A stretch of 64,000 nt of DNA, from assembly GCA_902805475.1 (NCBI GenBank), contig CADCSX010000001.1, positions 3,472,001 to 3,536,000 of the forward strand, read 5' to 3'. Shown one piece after another: positions 25,101 to 37,089 of this stretch. This stretch comes from Entonaema liquescens. Its lineage: Eukaryota; Ascomycota; Sordariomycetes; Xylariales; Xylariaceae. The translations under genes and the position numbers were made by a program. Under the pieces are notes generated by a model. That model saw only the letters and a program-made list of their open reading frames with translations, ran no database searches and was not told the DNA's origin. Every line of letters starts with the position of its first letter. The stretch's first letter is position 1.

Positions 25101-25283
25101 TTAATAATCACGTGGTTAACCACGTGACACGTTATATAAATAACCATTTATATAAAACGTTAATTAAATAATTTATATAAACGTAATTAATAAAATTATC
25201 ATTATAATATTAAAAATTATTATCGTTTTATTAATTTATTTATATTATATATAATAATTTTATTTTTATTTATTTAACATTAA
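25101..25283 (+). repeat. Palindrome-bearing repeat, copy A
   Basis: It starts TTAATAATCACGTGG and continues through an AT-rich part ending near TTTATTTATTTAAC. The same order of motifs occurs at 26456-26610, about 1.36 kb downstream in direct orientation, with small indels. It contains the perfect 20-base palindrome at 25108-25127. Confidence 0.75.
25108..25127. other. Perfect 20-base palindrome with two CACGTG boxes
   Basis: TCACGTGGTTAACCACGTGA is its own reverse complement. It keeps unmutated CpA dinucleotides on both strands in DNA otherwise stripped of them. The second copy at 26464-26483 differs at its right arm by one G-to-A change. Confidence 0.85.
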
Positions 25284-25359
25284 TTAATAATTAATAAAAC
25301 ATTTAATTAATTATAAATAAATTAAAATATTAAAAAATTATTAATTAATATTAAATTTC

Positions 25360-25700
25360 ATTTATAATTTAATTTATTATTTAATTACGAATAATTATAA
25401 AAAATATTTAATTTTTTTTTAATAAAATAAAACAAATTACATTAAATTTTATTTATAAATAATTACGGAAAACATTTACATTATTTTATTAATTAAAAAA
25501 CAATAACACCGAATTTTATTTATATATAAATAATTACGAAAAAAAATTTAATAATATTTATTTATTAAATTTACATTAAATTTCATTTACTTATAAACAA
25601 TTATAAAAAATACCATTTATCATTAACGAAATATTTAAAATACATTATATTTTATTAATAAATAATTATAAAAAAAACTTATATTATTTTAAAAATTTTA
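25360..25700 (+). repeat. Degenerate tandem repeat, five ~70-base units
   Basis: Units share a core resembling AAATTTTATTTATAAATAA followed by TTACGAAAAA. They recur at about 25370, 25446, 25515, 25580 and 25650. Confidence 0.6.
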
Positions 25701-25760
25701 AAGTTTTTTAATAAATTAAAAATTTATATTTTATTATACATTAATAATATTTACATACGT

Positions 25761-26210
25761 TTATTATATTTAAAATTTTATTTTCACATATAAAAAATTA
25801 ATAAACGTTAATTAATAATTATATATTATTAAAATTATTAATTAACATGATTTTTAAAATTAATAATTATACATTATTAAAATTATTAATTAAAAAATCG
25901 TTAAAAACATACATTTATAATAATTAAATTAATAATATTAATTAATTATAAAATAAATCCGCTATTTAATAATTACGATTAAATTTTATTATATTTAAAA
26001 TTTCATTTTTATATATAATAAATTAATAAACATTAATTAATAATTATATAATATTAAAATTATTAATTAATATAATTTTCGAAATTAAATAATTATATAA
26101 CATTAAAATTATTTAATTAGAAAATTGTTAAAAATGTACGTTTATTAATTAAATTAACGTTATAATTAATTACGATATAAATCCATTATTAAAAATATTT
26201 ATTTATAATT
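25761..26210 (+). repeat. Two ~225-base tandem units
   Basis: TTATTATATTTAAAATTT begins a unit at 25761 and again at 25986. Each unit contains two internal copies of an ATTAATAATTATA...TTATTAATTAA segment and ends near AAATCC. The copies differ mostly by C/T and G/A changes. Confidence 0.75.
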
Positions 26211-26455
26211 TTTATAATTAATTAAAATATTTTATTAAAAACTTTATTTAAAATTTTTAATAATTTTTATTTAATAAATTTTATTTAACCGTTTAAATTT
26301 AACGAATAAATTAATTACAATTTAATAAATTAAAAAACATTAAAATTATTAATAAATTAAAATATGTTAAATTTAAAAGTTTTAAAATTATAATTAAAAT
26401 TATAAATATATTATAATTATATTATATTAAAAAAAAAAAAATTTATTAATATTAA

Positions 26456-26610
26456 ATTAATAATCACGTGGTTAACCACGTAATATATCACGTGGGTAAT
26501 TATTTATATAAATATAATTAATAAAATTATTATTATAATATTAAAAATTATTATTATTTTATTAATTTATTTATATTATATATAATATTTTTATTTTTAT
26601 TTATTTAATA
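26456..26610 (+). repeat. Palindrome-bearing repeat, copy B
   Basis: Direct repeat of 25101-25283. The palindrome is 19/20 intact, and a third CACGTG follows at about 26489. It abuts the right near-terminal repeat. Confidence 0.75.
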
Positions 26611-26611
26611 T

Positions 26612-26703
26612 TTACGTTTATTATTTTAAAAATTTTTTTATAAAATTTAATAAATATAATAATATAATTTAATTTATATTTATATTATATTATAATATTT
26701 AAT
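26612..26703 (+). repeat. Right copy of near-terminal direct repeat
   Basis: Matches 17200-17290 as described for the left copy. The AT-rich block ends about 190 bases further on. Confidence 0.8.
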
Positions 26704-26890
26704 TTTATTAAAAAAAATTTACGTTTTATCGTTTTAAATTTTCGTTTTTTTATAATAATTTATTAATAAAATTATTTAAATTATTTATATATTTATTAAA
26801 CGAATTTATGATTTTTATTAAAAAATAATTAATTAATTATATTAAATGTAATAATTTATATTAAGTTTCAATCCGTCGATTTACTTTAAA

Positions 26891-27861
26891 AAAAATAAAA
26901 AGAAAACACTACACATAATTAACATAAAACTTATAAAAATAGAATCAAAACATATTTTTACCGGCTTTATAAAAGTTAGGCTAACTCGTAAGCTATCAGT
27001 CATCCACACAACTACTTTTCTATCACGCATAGTAGCGTGTAGTTATGCAATAATCAGGTATCACTTAAGAGCTAAGTAAATGCATGAATACTACGGTGGC
27101 ATTAAATTTATGCAATTATGTTTCGAAGTTCAGCCTACATCATGAACATTGTGATGCACAGCCTCAAATTGGAATAACCTTGGTATTCAGCTGGTTCGAT
27201 TGTTATAACTCTTTAGCCCTTTAGCGCCCACCTCTCGCTATATTAGGTACTGATTAGCCAATCTTCAAAGTACACTTAACTGTAGTACCTAAGTAACTAA
27301 CAGTATTGAGTAGTTGTCTTTTGACCGGGCAACATATCCAAGTAAATTTCGAGACATGCCGCTTCATAAGGCGTATATGATATATGACGAAATATCTCCA
27401 AGGATTCTCTTGCATGTATGTTAACTTCTCTTGGCCAATCCAATCTGCTCACAGCAACACAACCAACCCATAGCCTTGAGAACATTCTTGGCAATAAATT
27501 GGAGGTAGTTCTGTAAAAGACTTAATTAGTTGCAACCATGGCCACGTTTAGGCTGCATATCAGGTAAACTGACAAGGCACAATGAGGTCTGGTCGTGGTC
27601 GGCCCCCAGGTCTTTTTTGTGTAAGCGCGCGCTATAAGCGCCATCGGACCACGAGTACGATCCCGAGAATGCAAGGGGAACGTCGCGGGCCGGGGGCATA
27701 TTTCCCAGCAACACATCCGACGGCCTGTATAAAGATGTATTACATCCTTTGAATGCTTGGGACTGTTATTCTATTGCTCCCGTGTGTATAGTGGATCTAT
27801 ATATTCGGAAAAATACTTTTGTTCAATAATCACACCAAATACGACACAGACCCTTCCAAAT
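26891..27861. other. Junction and promoter region of the NO VEIN-like gene
   Basis: Base composition returns to normal by about 26980. Two minus-strand open frames of 62-65 codons overlap at 27522-27716 and show no family features. I see no supported gene. Confidence 0.4.
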
Positions 27862-30800
27862 ATGGCGAACTCTACTGCCTCTATGAAGGAAGCTGCACGC
27901 AGGCTTGTGCAAAACATTGCTAAGGAGCATGGCTACCTCGGTGAGGAAGTCTATGCGACTATGACCCCAGAGACTCGTCGTACGGTACAAGAGGCATTCC
28001 TTATGGCATATAAACTAATAGGCGCAAGTGTCCTAACGTAAGGAGCCCTTTTCCAACAAAAGCCTATTAAAATACTAAAATAACTCTACATCAGACTAGC
28101 AAAGAATCTCTACACCAAGGATGTTAGATGGATCTTCGAACTCCTGCAAAACGCCGAGGATAATTGCTTCTCCCGGGCAGAATCTTTAGGCGCCGCACCA
28201 TACGTGTCTTTCGACGTATTCAAAGATCGAGTTGTCGTGGAATGCAACGAAGATGGCTTCACAGAAGCAAATCTAAAAGCGATATGCAAGATTGGTGAAA
28301 GTTCTAAGACAGGGGCACAAGGATACATTGGCGAGAAAGGTATCGGGTTCAAGTCAGTCTTCAAGGCCGCCTGGAAAGTTCATATCCAGTCCGGAGACTA
28401 TTCATTCACGTTTACCCATCGAAAAGGCGATTCCGGTATGGGGATGATATCCCCGGAATGGTGCGACTCGGTAGAGGATATACCTACGCCACTGACCAGG
28501 ATTACGTTGTTTTTGCATCCTGACGATGTCTCTGGAGCCGAAGACGCGCGACGACAGAATATCTTGAATCAACTGAACGAGCTTCAGCCTACGATGCTAC
28601 TCTTTTTGAAGAAGCTGGAGCAAATAAAAGTGCGCATATATGATGATGGCGAGAGTGAGGTATCGTCCCGTCTGCTCTCTATAACTCGTGGCGGCCAAAC
28701 CAAAATTCGTACGCTCGAGAAACGTGAGACCCAGAACGGGAAGAAAACGTATGACAAACAAAGATATTATATTTTCGAGTCCATTGCGCGTGGTCTTCCT
28801 CCAAATGAGAACAGGACATACTCTCCAAAGGAAGAGGCGTCGGGAGCATATGGTACAGCTCCGGTCGTCCTCGCCTTTCCGTTATCCGACAAAGATGAAC
28901 CTATAATCGAGCAACAAGAAGTCTTCGCATTTCTTCCGGTTCGCCGGGAGGGATTCAGTGTAAGTGATATCCCAATGTTTCAATATATATACCCATCTAC
29001 TTGATAAATCAAATACTGATGACCTGGCTAGTTCTTAATCCACAGCGATTTCGTAACGCAGGCAAACCGTGAAGATATAGTGACCTCCTCGTCCCGAAAT
29101 AACCGTCTACTGGGTACTCTAGCCGATACCTTCATTATCGCAATAAAGGAGTTTGGCCTTCACCCGGCTTTGAGGTATCAATGGATGCGCTACCTTCCAA
29201 AGTTATCAGATTATCCATGGAACCCGTTCTGGTCAAAGCTCGTTGATAAGATCAAAGATCGTATATCTGATGAGAAAATTATGATTTTGCGCGACTCTGC
29301 CATCCAGAAAACGATATCGGAGGCAAGGGAACTCGTAACAAGTATGCTTGATCAATATGGAAAACCCCTATTTGACGACCTTCCCGGTGGTAAGGCCTGT
29401 TACGCTTCGCCTGATTATTACCGGGAAGACCTTCGCCTTCTCAAGGATTATGAATGGAAATATTTACGCCAAGCTGAATGGCTTGAGAGAGTAGCCAGGG
29501 ATCTCTCGAGCAATGCATCCAGGATGCGATCCGTGGAGACCGATGCTGATTGGCATACTCGTGCAGCCAAAAGGCTAAGCATGTCTTATACAACAGATGG
29601 ATTGCACCATACAAGAACCGGAACTAAAAAATTGGAACTGATCCCTCTCACCAATGGACAATGGGTTAGTTCGGATAGGGTTGACGTATATTTTGCAACT
29701 ACATCAAACGGACTTACAATTCCGACAGACCTTGGGCTTAACTTGATAGACCTCGCTGCCGCAAAAGTACCCAACAGGAAGCAACTGTTCCATCATCTTG
29801 GGGCAACGTATGCCGAAATAAATGATATTCGCAACAGGATCATTCAGAAATATAACACTGGGAGAGCCACTGGGATAAGCTACAGAGCCTCGCTCTCTCA
29901 TCTCAGGTTTCTTTACCTAACACATGACCCAGCTTCCGCGTTTCATTCGTATCATACGGCGTATTCTAAACTATGGCTCTATGATAATAAGTCACACTGG
30001 TATCCACTAGCATCCAACAATTCCTATTCGGATACTGGCTTCTGGGAACTATGCTCAGGAATTGACAGAGCTCCAGACTTTAACTCTTTTCATTTTATTG
30101 AAGTGGGTTATTTTGGAGACGACCCAGGGCCAGCTAATGGACATACCTTGACATGGAGAGAATGGTTGCAAACATGCTTGCAAATTCGCGACTACGCAAA
30201 GCTGGTCAATGACGATAGGAATTCACTCTCAGAAGAATGTCAATTCATCGCTGATTCCGTTCCTTGGAGGTTACTGAACCTTTTGAAACAAAGCTGGGCC
30301 TTGGAAAAAGACAGCATGACATCCGAACTAATAAATGATCTGAAAGAGCTGGAGGTGCCATGCAGAGGTAATAAGCTAATGAGCCTTTCAGATACATATC
30401 TTCCTCTGCAGGCACTGTTGGAAAAGCATGACGAGTTCATGCAGAAAGGAGAGTTTTTCCCCTTTCTTGATATTAGCGAGAGTTCGGGTCCAATATCTCA
30501 GTGGGATTTCTTACATGAATTCGGAGTAACATCTGGCCCGAATCTCGGATTCTACCTTGATATTCTTCACTATAAAATGAATTCATACGAAGATGATCCG
30601 CTCTCCGTCGATGTTCCTCTTATTTTGCGTTTATATACACGCATCTACGGAGAATGCTTGGCTTCCACAGGTGAAGAAAAAAAAGACAGAATATCTATGA
30701 TACGGTACGTACATATTATTTCCTACGCTAAAGCCTTGTACAGCCATATAAGCTAACTATATAACAAGCACATTTTTTGAGGAGGAAGAAAGTATAGTTA

Positions 30801-33368
30801 TGCCTGCTCGAGAGGGGCGAGAGCTATTTTGGGCTGCGCCGAGTGCGTGCCTACTCGACGGGCCAAAAGATATGGAGACTGTTCATCCAATTATCCCCCT
30901 ATATAAAGCCCAATTCAAAGACGACATAACCGGACTCTCAACTCTCCAGGAATTCTTTCACAGGACTCTAGATATCCCAGAGTGCTCCTGGAAGCATATT
31001 GTGGCAGAACTTAAACATCTCAAAGGGTCCACTCCTCCAGAGCATGATATAATTCAAAACTTGTTTTCCAAATTACGTACCATGAAGCTGTCTGCTGCTT
31101 CGTTGGAGGAAATGAGGTATGATTGTTTTATACTCAAATAGACATCACATATGCTAATTATAATCCTTATAGAAACGAGTTCCAAAATGACGCATTGATT
31201 TTTGCGGATGTCGGTCCCCAAAAGTGGCATATGGCATCCCAGTGTCTGTGGTGTGCCCCATCGCCAATTCGAGGCAGGGTAAACTTAAGCACCATATATG
31301 ATGTATCTATGGAACCATTCTTCGTTAAAAAAATAGGCGTGCGTGTGCTAGATGCTGCTATTGTCTACAACGAATTGCTGGAACTAGATGTGGACAAGGT
31401 TACCGTAAAAGAAGTCAAAGATCTTCTATGGACCTTGAACTCACAGATCGAGCATGCCCCTCCTGAGAATCCTCCTAAGGAGTTACTTGAACGACGAATA
31501 CTACCGGTTAGAGATGTTGGTGGTCACGTAACCCTATATTCCTCGACGACCGGCTTTGGTATAGTTGACCGCAAGAAACTTGGGGATATTTTTCGCGACA
31601 AAGTCAAAATCCTCGATTTCGATATGAACGATGTTGTTAAGTTAAACCCTCTCATAAAGTGGGCGGGCCTCGAGGATAGGTATTTATCAACGTTGGTCCA
31701 GGAGACGTCTGATCTGGATTCAGGCTTCAAAGTACCAATATCAGACCCGATCCAAAACATTAGGAAAAAGGCCTATGGATTATTCCGGTAAGTCAAATGC
31801 TGTCGCTAGAGTTCGAATGTACACTAACAAAACTTTTGTTATAGTATCGCAACTCATTTCCGGAGCCCTCGGGTTTTAGGCGACGGCCAAGAGTTGTACG
31901 ATCTGCTCCGCAATTCATGCACATGGGGGACACACAGCATATCAACGACTTTGATGGTCTCTATAGACGGCCAAACTGCAAGCGAAGTCGTCGATCGCGG
32001 CATGGTTCACATCGACAATAATGACGGCCTTAGAATTTATGTTCCGCACAACGAGGACTTGCGGGATGATGCTTACCTCACAATTCTTCCAGACCGCCTA
32101 GCGAAGTGGATAATGACCGATCCCAACACAAGCTCGAAGAAGGAGGTTGACTCCAGTATCGTACATATCATTCGGGGTCTCATAGGAGCAAAGCTTCGAC
32201 AGGTTGAGTATTATCTTGCGGAAAATGGCGTTGTTGAAGTTGCTATCCCTGAGCAGCATGACCCAGAAGATATCATCGTTCGCCAGCCCACCCCGACTCT
32301 CGCCTCCTCTCCCACGGCCGTCGGACCTTCTACCCCTTCTACCCCTAGGACGTTACGCTCTTCTTCCGCAGAGCCGGTAACGCCCCTTTTCGATGGCGAA
32401 CTCTTGCGCGAAGATATCGAAACGCCGGCTACAGATTATATATCTCACTCTACGCACACAGCAAGTTCGAGTAGACACCGCTATTCATTCGCACAAGCGA
32501 GCCCATCGCCCGATCCATTTACGACTTCTAGCGCAGAGCGACGGAGGGTGGCAACCCAAGAGTACAGTGGGCTTCTATCACAAGTGATACGTATAGCTAG
32601 GAGCAGTCGACTCCTCTCGGAAGCAATGGATCTTCATGAGCTCTTAGACTCCATAACCGGTGATAACACCAATGGTAGAGTCTTCGAGGAGTATAATTTA
32701 TTCAGTGGTCTGCTTGGTGATGGCATGTCCCAATTTGAGCGCGACAAGAAGGTGGGAGCTGCTGGGGAGCTATTCGTAAGTTCTCTCCCAGAAATTTTCA
32801 AAGTTATAACTGTATTGACATTATCCCTTAGGTGTTCGAACTTCTCTCCTCGATGAACCCATCTCTCAGAAACTTCACTCGAGCTAATTGGACGAGTACT
32901 ATTCGAAAATACGTCACGGTTCACCCGGACTATACGGATATGCCCAGCTGGTCCGGAATCGAGACATCCGACCTTGAGTACAAAGACGAGGACGGTAGAC
33001 TTACAGCAGTTCTCATAAGTAAGGGACATCTTCGAAGCAGCTGGCGGGGCTCGCGACCAAAATACTACATCGAGGTCAAGACGACTCCGGGCTCCCGAGA
33101 TACCCCCTTTTTCATGTCGGATGCACAGTACCATAAGGTAGGTCTCCACCCTCTAGTCAAAGTGTTGCATAAGCTAAATCTTGTACTTGTATAGATGAGG
33201 AGGCTTTCTACGGAAGATTCGATCTATGTTATATTCCGAGTCTCCAACTTATATACTGGCAGTCTCACGCTAGACATCTATGTAGACCCCGTCAAGCTGG
33301 CTGATGAGGGAAGGTTGGTGTTCACAGCCGATAGGTGGACAGTGAGGCCAGTCTTAAGACTTATATGA
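27862..33368 (+). CDS. HATPase / NO VEIN-type protein, 1695 residues
   Basis: Eight exons: 27862-28037, 28095-28959, 29032-30704, 30769-31116, 31173-31787, 31845-32775, 32832-33137 and 33195-33368. Every junction is GT-AG and keeps frame. Residues 70-145 form a GHKL/Hsp90-like ATPase site: ELLQNAEDN (N box, Mg-binding Asn), CNEDGF (the DxG position) and GYIGEKGIGFKSVF (glycine lid). The long middle is the helical region usual for sacsin/NO VEIN proteins. A Ser/Thr/Pro-rich linker lies near residues 1250-1340. The C-terminal 120 residues (YYIEVKTTPG, PFFMSDAQYHK, YVIFRVSNLYTG) match the NOV_C fold, which resembles restriction-nuclease cores (D/ExK). Arabidopsis NO VEIN affects cell fate; no function is established for fungal members. 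The gene is intact beside a RIP-mutated element. The start is the first ATG after an in-frame stop-rich leader. Confidence 0.88.
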
Positions 33369-33865
33369 GCGGTGTCAGGATCTTACGAGAGTTTTTGTAT
33401 CGCCTCTTCCTCGCCCCCCTCCTTCTTCCCATATCCAGTATAGTATCCTAGACATGCTGGTCCTGCATATTTCTATATTTATTCCCCCCACTCATTTATA
33501 CCCTAACATCTTGGCTTGGTTGGGAGGAAGGTGTAAATTGTACTACGAAATGGAAACCTATTTACTTTATCACATCTCATGATGTACACCGACATTAGCT
33601 CGGCTTGGTGCTTGGGGAAAGGTTTCCCGGAGTACGAACACATTCCTTCGTTAAACGCCTGAGGTTGATTATATTGGATTCGGATATGGAACCGTGGGCT
33701 TGTATGTAACTATGGACGGTGTGGGACTTACTAGCACCTAAAGGAGTATAATATCCAATACACCAGTATGAAAATATAAATTGACTTTCACTCAATCTAT
33801 GAACTACTCCTATCTCTATTGGGAGAATACCGACGCGGTATCGTTTTATCTACTCTTCGCCCAAT
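33369..33865. other. Intergenic; no gene seen
   Basis: Contains the NO VEIN-like gene terminator region and the methyltransferase promoter. A 66-codon minus-strand open frame (33595-33795) has no support. Confidence 0.4.
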
Positions 33866-34827
33866 ATGCCCGACGTCTATACCGATAACATGACCCGCAA
33901 TGCTAGCGAGGTCTAGAGGTGCGCACTTAACAAAAGTCTATTTTAAAGATATTTTCTCATCAAGAAATTAGGCTTGATGGGCAATTTAATAGCATAACTG
34001 AGTATAACACATCACCACACCATCTCAATCAGGTAACAGCTGCTCACCCCTACAGGAACATCGGATATCTACTCCATCCTGCCGTTGCCGCCAGCCTACC
34101 TCCAAGGCCACGAATTGCAGATGTAGGGACTGGCACTGGTAGATTCCTGCTACTCCTAAAAGAAATCTACCCCGACGCCATCCTCGACGGCTCCGATATA
34201 TCGCCAGCTTTATTTCCCCCGCAGAATACCCTACCGCCGAACATATCTCTTACTATATTAGACATAAAGCAGGATCCTCCGAAGGAACTCCACGGGAAAT
34301 ATGACGTGGTACATGCCCGCATGTTGGTGGCGGCGATGCTGCCGACCGATTGGGCCATCGTCGTCCGCAACCTCACCACCCTCCTTAAGCCCGGAGGGTT
34401 TCTCCAGTGGGAAGAATGCGACTTCATCGGAGCCAAGGCCCTGCGCGGCCGCGTAGACTCCCGCGTCGAAACAGCAAGTCTCATGAGAGATATGTTTCGA
34501 GACACGCTCCGAGAGCGCTTCGAGCACGGGTGGAGCACACTTCCGCGCGAAATGCGAGACGCTGGTCTAGCACCCGTCTTGACTAACGTTACTAGCTCCG
34601 ATAGGGTTCCGGAGACAAGGGAGAGGTTGACGACGACTTGCATGCAGGCTATGTTTACCCGGGCTCGTTTACTAGCCCAGCGGGGAGCGCCAGGGTCTAT
34701 GACAGACGAGCAGTTGGATCAGTTGGAAAAAAAGGCTTACGATGATATCAAATCAGGTTGTTATTTTAGGTTTGAGATATACGTGGCTTGTGGGCAAAAG
34801 CCCTCTGAGGGGAGCTCTGCAGCGTGA
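33866..34827 (+). CDS. SAM-dependent class I methyltransferase (5' end uncertain)
   Basis: The solid part is exon 34056-34827, reading from NIGYLLHPAVAA through motif I IADVGTGTGRFLL, DISPALFPP, YDVVHARMLVAAML and LLKPGGFLQWEE to TGA. Upstream, exon 33965-34001 (EIRLDGQFNSITE) joins across intron 34002-34055 (GTATAA...ACAG) in phase. ATG 33866-33910 encodes MPDVYTDNMTRNASE, a plausible start for this family, but the joining intron 33911-33964 leaves the frame one base short. Either a base is missing near GAGG 33908-33911 or the first exon lies elsewhere. A repaired product would be about 284 residues. Fungal relatives include small-molecule and LaeA-like methyltransferases, so the substrate is unknown. 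It is convergent with the P450, with about 295 bases between the 3' ends, suggesting a small metabolic pair. Confidence 0.75.
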
Positions 34828-35122
34828 AACAAGGTATTAAGAATATGCATCTCGGTTTAAAAATATCAACAGGGAGAACGCTTAGGTATATATAGAAAAA
34901 GGCTCGGTTATATTAAATTGAGGTCTTCCTTCCTTCCATAGACACAGTGACATTTTCTTATATAGGATACTTGAAAGAACGGTATCTAAGAATTGCAGGT
35001 AAATAATTAACCAACTAGACTCTTTCCTTCGCCCACTAATAGCTACCCCTTTACCGCTAATACCGGTATAATTGCAAGCTTATCAACTCCAGTTCATATA
35101 GCCCAAGCCGCCTTAGCAATTC

Positions 35123-37089
35123 TTATCTTTTATTGAATACTAGGACTAGTTCGCCGGGACTCGCCGTAAGCTGGTCTCTCATGTCTCTTTCCACGGCCTC
35201 TCCATTGTTCTGACCAGGAGCAAATGCGATATGATACTTGCTTAGGAGAGCTGCTATGGTAAGCTTCATTTGAGCCATTGCTAGTCTCTGTCCTACACAG
35301 CTTCTACGACCTTTACATCATGATTATAATTAGAGGGCCATCATATTTATACAGTATACTTAGGTGGGTAAGTAGCACTTACCAACTCCGAATGGAGAAA
35401 ATGCACGTCTGTCCTTGATCAGGGTGGGTTTGCTGTACCATCTTTCTGGAATGAACTCCTGGGGTCTTTCGTATGCAGTCTCCACTAGTCACTTATCAGC
35501 GATTCTATTTATGTTACCTTCGTTTAGAAAACTCACGTCGACCATTTGAGTAACGCGAAGCACAAATCTTCGTATTTCCCGGGATGAATGTGTCATGTAT
35601 CATCATGCCTCTTGGTGGAACAACTCTAGAACCCCAGGTAGGGGCGGAGGGAAGAATTCTCATTGATTCGTTAATAGTTCCATCGAGATGAGGTAGCGTT
35701 GATAGGGCCTTGACATCAGAGCAGTCGATACTTTCAAGCTCTTTTTGGATCTGAGCGGCATGTTGAGGATAGAGGGCGAGGAAGTATAATAGGATTATTA
35801 AAGTAGATGCGGTAGTATCACTTAGAATATTAGCAACAAGATATAATCCTTCGACGCTGGGAATTAACCTTCCTGCAACTAGAAGGGTTGCGGCCTCTCC
35901 ACTGAGGAGTTGCCGACTGGTCACATCCTCTCCGTTGCGTCTATAGTCAGAAATAAACATGGATACAACATCAACTTCGTGTGAATCTTTCTGTATCTAA
36001 GTGAGCTTGAAATCGGCTAGTCGTAAGAGCGTTTGAGAGGTACTTTACCTTCATTCGTGCCTCCGTGTAGTCATCAGCAAATCCTATCGTTTTGAACCAG
36101 TGGGCGATCTTCCATCGGCTAGGGATAAAAGCAAAGGCGATTCTTGGCATCCAGATTGCCAAGCTGAATGGGCCGAGGAGTGTGAGTGCCGACTGCATGT
36201 AAGAAGAAGCGCCTCGCTTTGGTTTGTTTGTCATCATGCCGAAATCTTGTCCAAATCCGAAGTCACCCATCACATCAAAGGAAAACCAATGTATCAACTC
36301 ATTGACGGCGACCGGGTCCCCGTCAGCCTCAGAAATAGCACGTTCCAAAGCCTGGACCTTGTGAAGTATCCTTTGGTAATATTTGGGCAGCGCTTAGAGG
36401 TTTAGTTAGGATCAATACTACCAGGCGGATTTTCAACTCTAGAAGTCCTGGGGCTTACTTGATGCGTTCAAGGCGTTATCCCACATTCTTCTCCGTCGAG
36501 TATGCAGTCCTTTATCCCTCGTAAAAATAGACGACACCAGGGGATATAATACATCATATACATCAGATCTTGTAGTCTGATTCTGAGGGTTCTCCATTTC
36601 ATCATAAATGCTTGGATCAAATATAGTGACTTCGTTTGGGCCTTTGGTGTATTGTTAGAAGTATCTAACCGGGGTCCTTTGAATAATGCCTGCTTCCTTA
36701 CCGGTTCTTACAAAACTCCCATATCGATGACGCCAGGACTCCAGAACAAGATGGTTTCTGGAGTCGCGACATTTCCATACATGCCATAGCTTCGACAGGG
36801 CCGCCAGTCGAGGGCCAGGAAACTTCCTCAACGGGTGTAAATAAAGTCTATAGACCGAAATGGAGCTAAAGAGGCCACAAATATACGCAATAACGAGTGT
36901 AGCGTATTCGAAAGAGTTAAAACTCCTGATACCATTCATAGTATATCGATCGAAAGCGAGCAGTGCCAAGAATCCACCCATATGTGCCTTCAAGATGAAG
37001 GGGCCACGAAGGTGCCATTCGTGAAAAATAAAGATACAGCGGTGTACAAGAACACCTAGAATTATTGCGACGATGATTCGAGGCAGCAT
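35123..37089 (-). CDS. Cytochrome P450 monooxygenase, 552 residues
   Basis: Six exons: 37089-36702, 36641-36459, 36392-36049, 35990-35537, 35484-35383 and 35310-35123. Introns are 52-72 bases, all GT-AG and in phase. The N-terminus has three hydrophobic helices instead of one (residues 4-25, 35-55 and 68-90), then the proline hinge HPLRKFPGPRLAALSKLW. Helix I is LVANILSDTTAST, helix K is ESMR and the PERW motif is EFIPERW. The haem loop FSPFGVGRRSCVGQRLA is split by the last intron. It is an ER-bound haem enzyme that would use a P450 reductase. It resembles fungal secondary-metabolism P450s, but the substrate is unknown. I chose ATG 37089 because the frame upstream (to 37293) is not hydrophobic and looks like leader. 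With the methyltransferase it could modify one product (inference). Confidence 0.92.

Larger units (their letters stand above)
17195..26890. mobile_element. RIP-degraded AT-rich repeat element, probably an LTR retrotransposon
   Basis: About 9.7 kb is nearly devoid of G and C, and many of the remaining C bases sit in CpG. Stops fill all six frames; the longest open frame is 63 codons. This is the expected result of repeat-induced point mutation (CpA to TpA on both strands) acting on a multicopy element. A stretch of about 91 bases near the left edge (17200-17290) recurs near the right edge (26612-26703) in the same orientation, about 9.4 kb away. That fits an LTR pair, though the LTR limits are unclear. 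The edges share a similar motif, TCGATCCGT/TCAATCCGT followed by TTACTTTA-like sequence, at about 17709 and 26868. Reverse transcriptase and integrase cannot be recognised by eye. A tandem-repeat-rich 3' end (25.1-26.6 kb) is also consistent with other element classes. Confidence 0.7.

Noticed and set aside
24956..25147. 63-codon minus-strand open frame in the AT-rich block
   Set aside because: Ile/Tyr/Lys-only composition expected from random A+T sequence.
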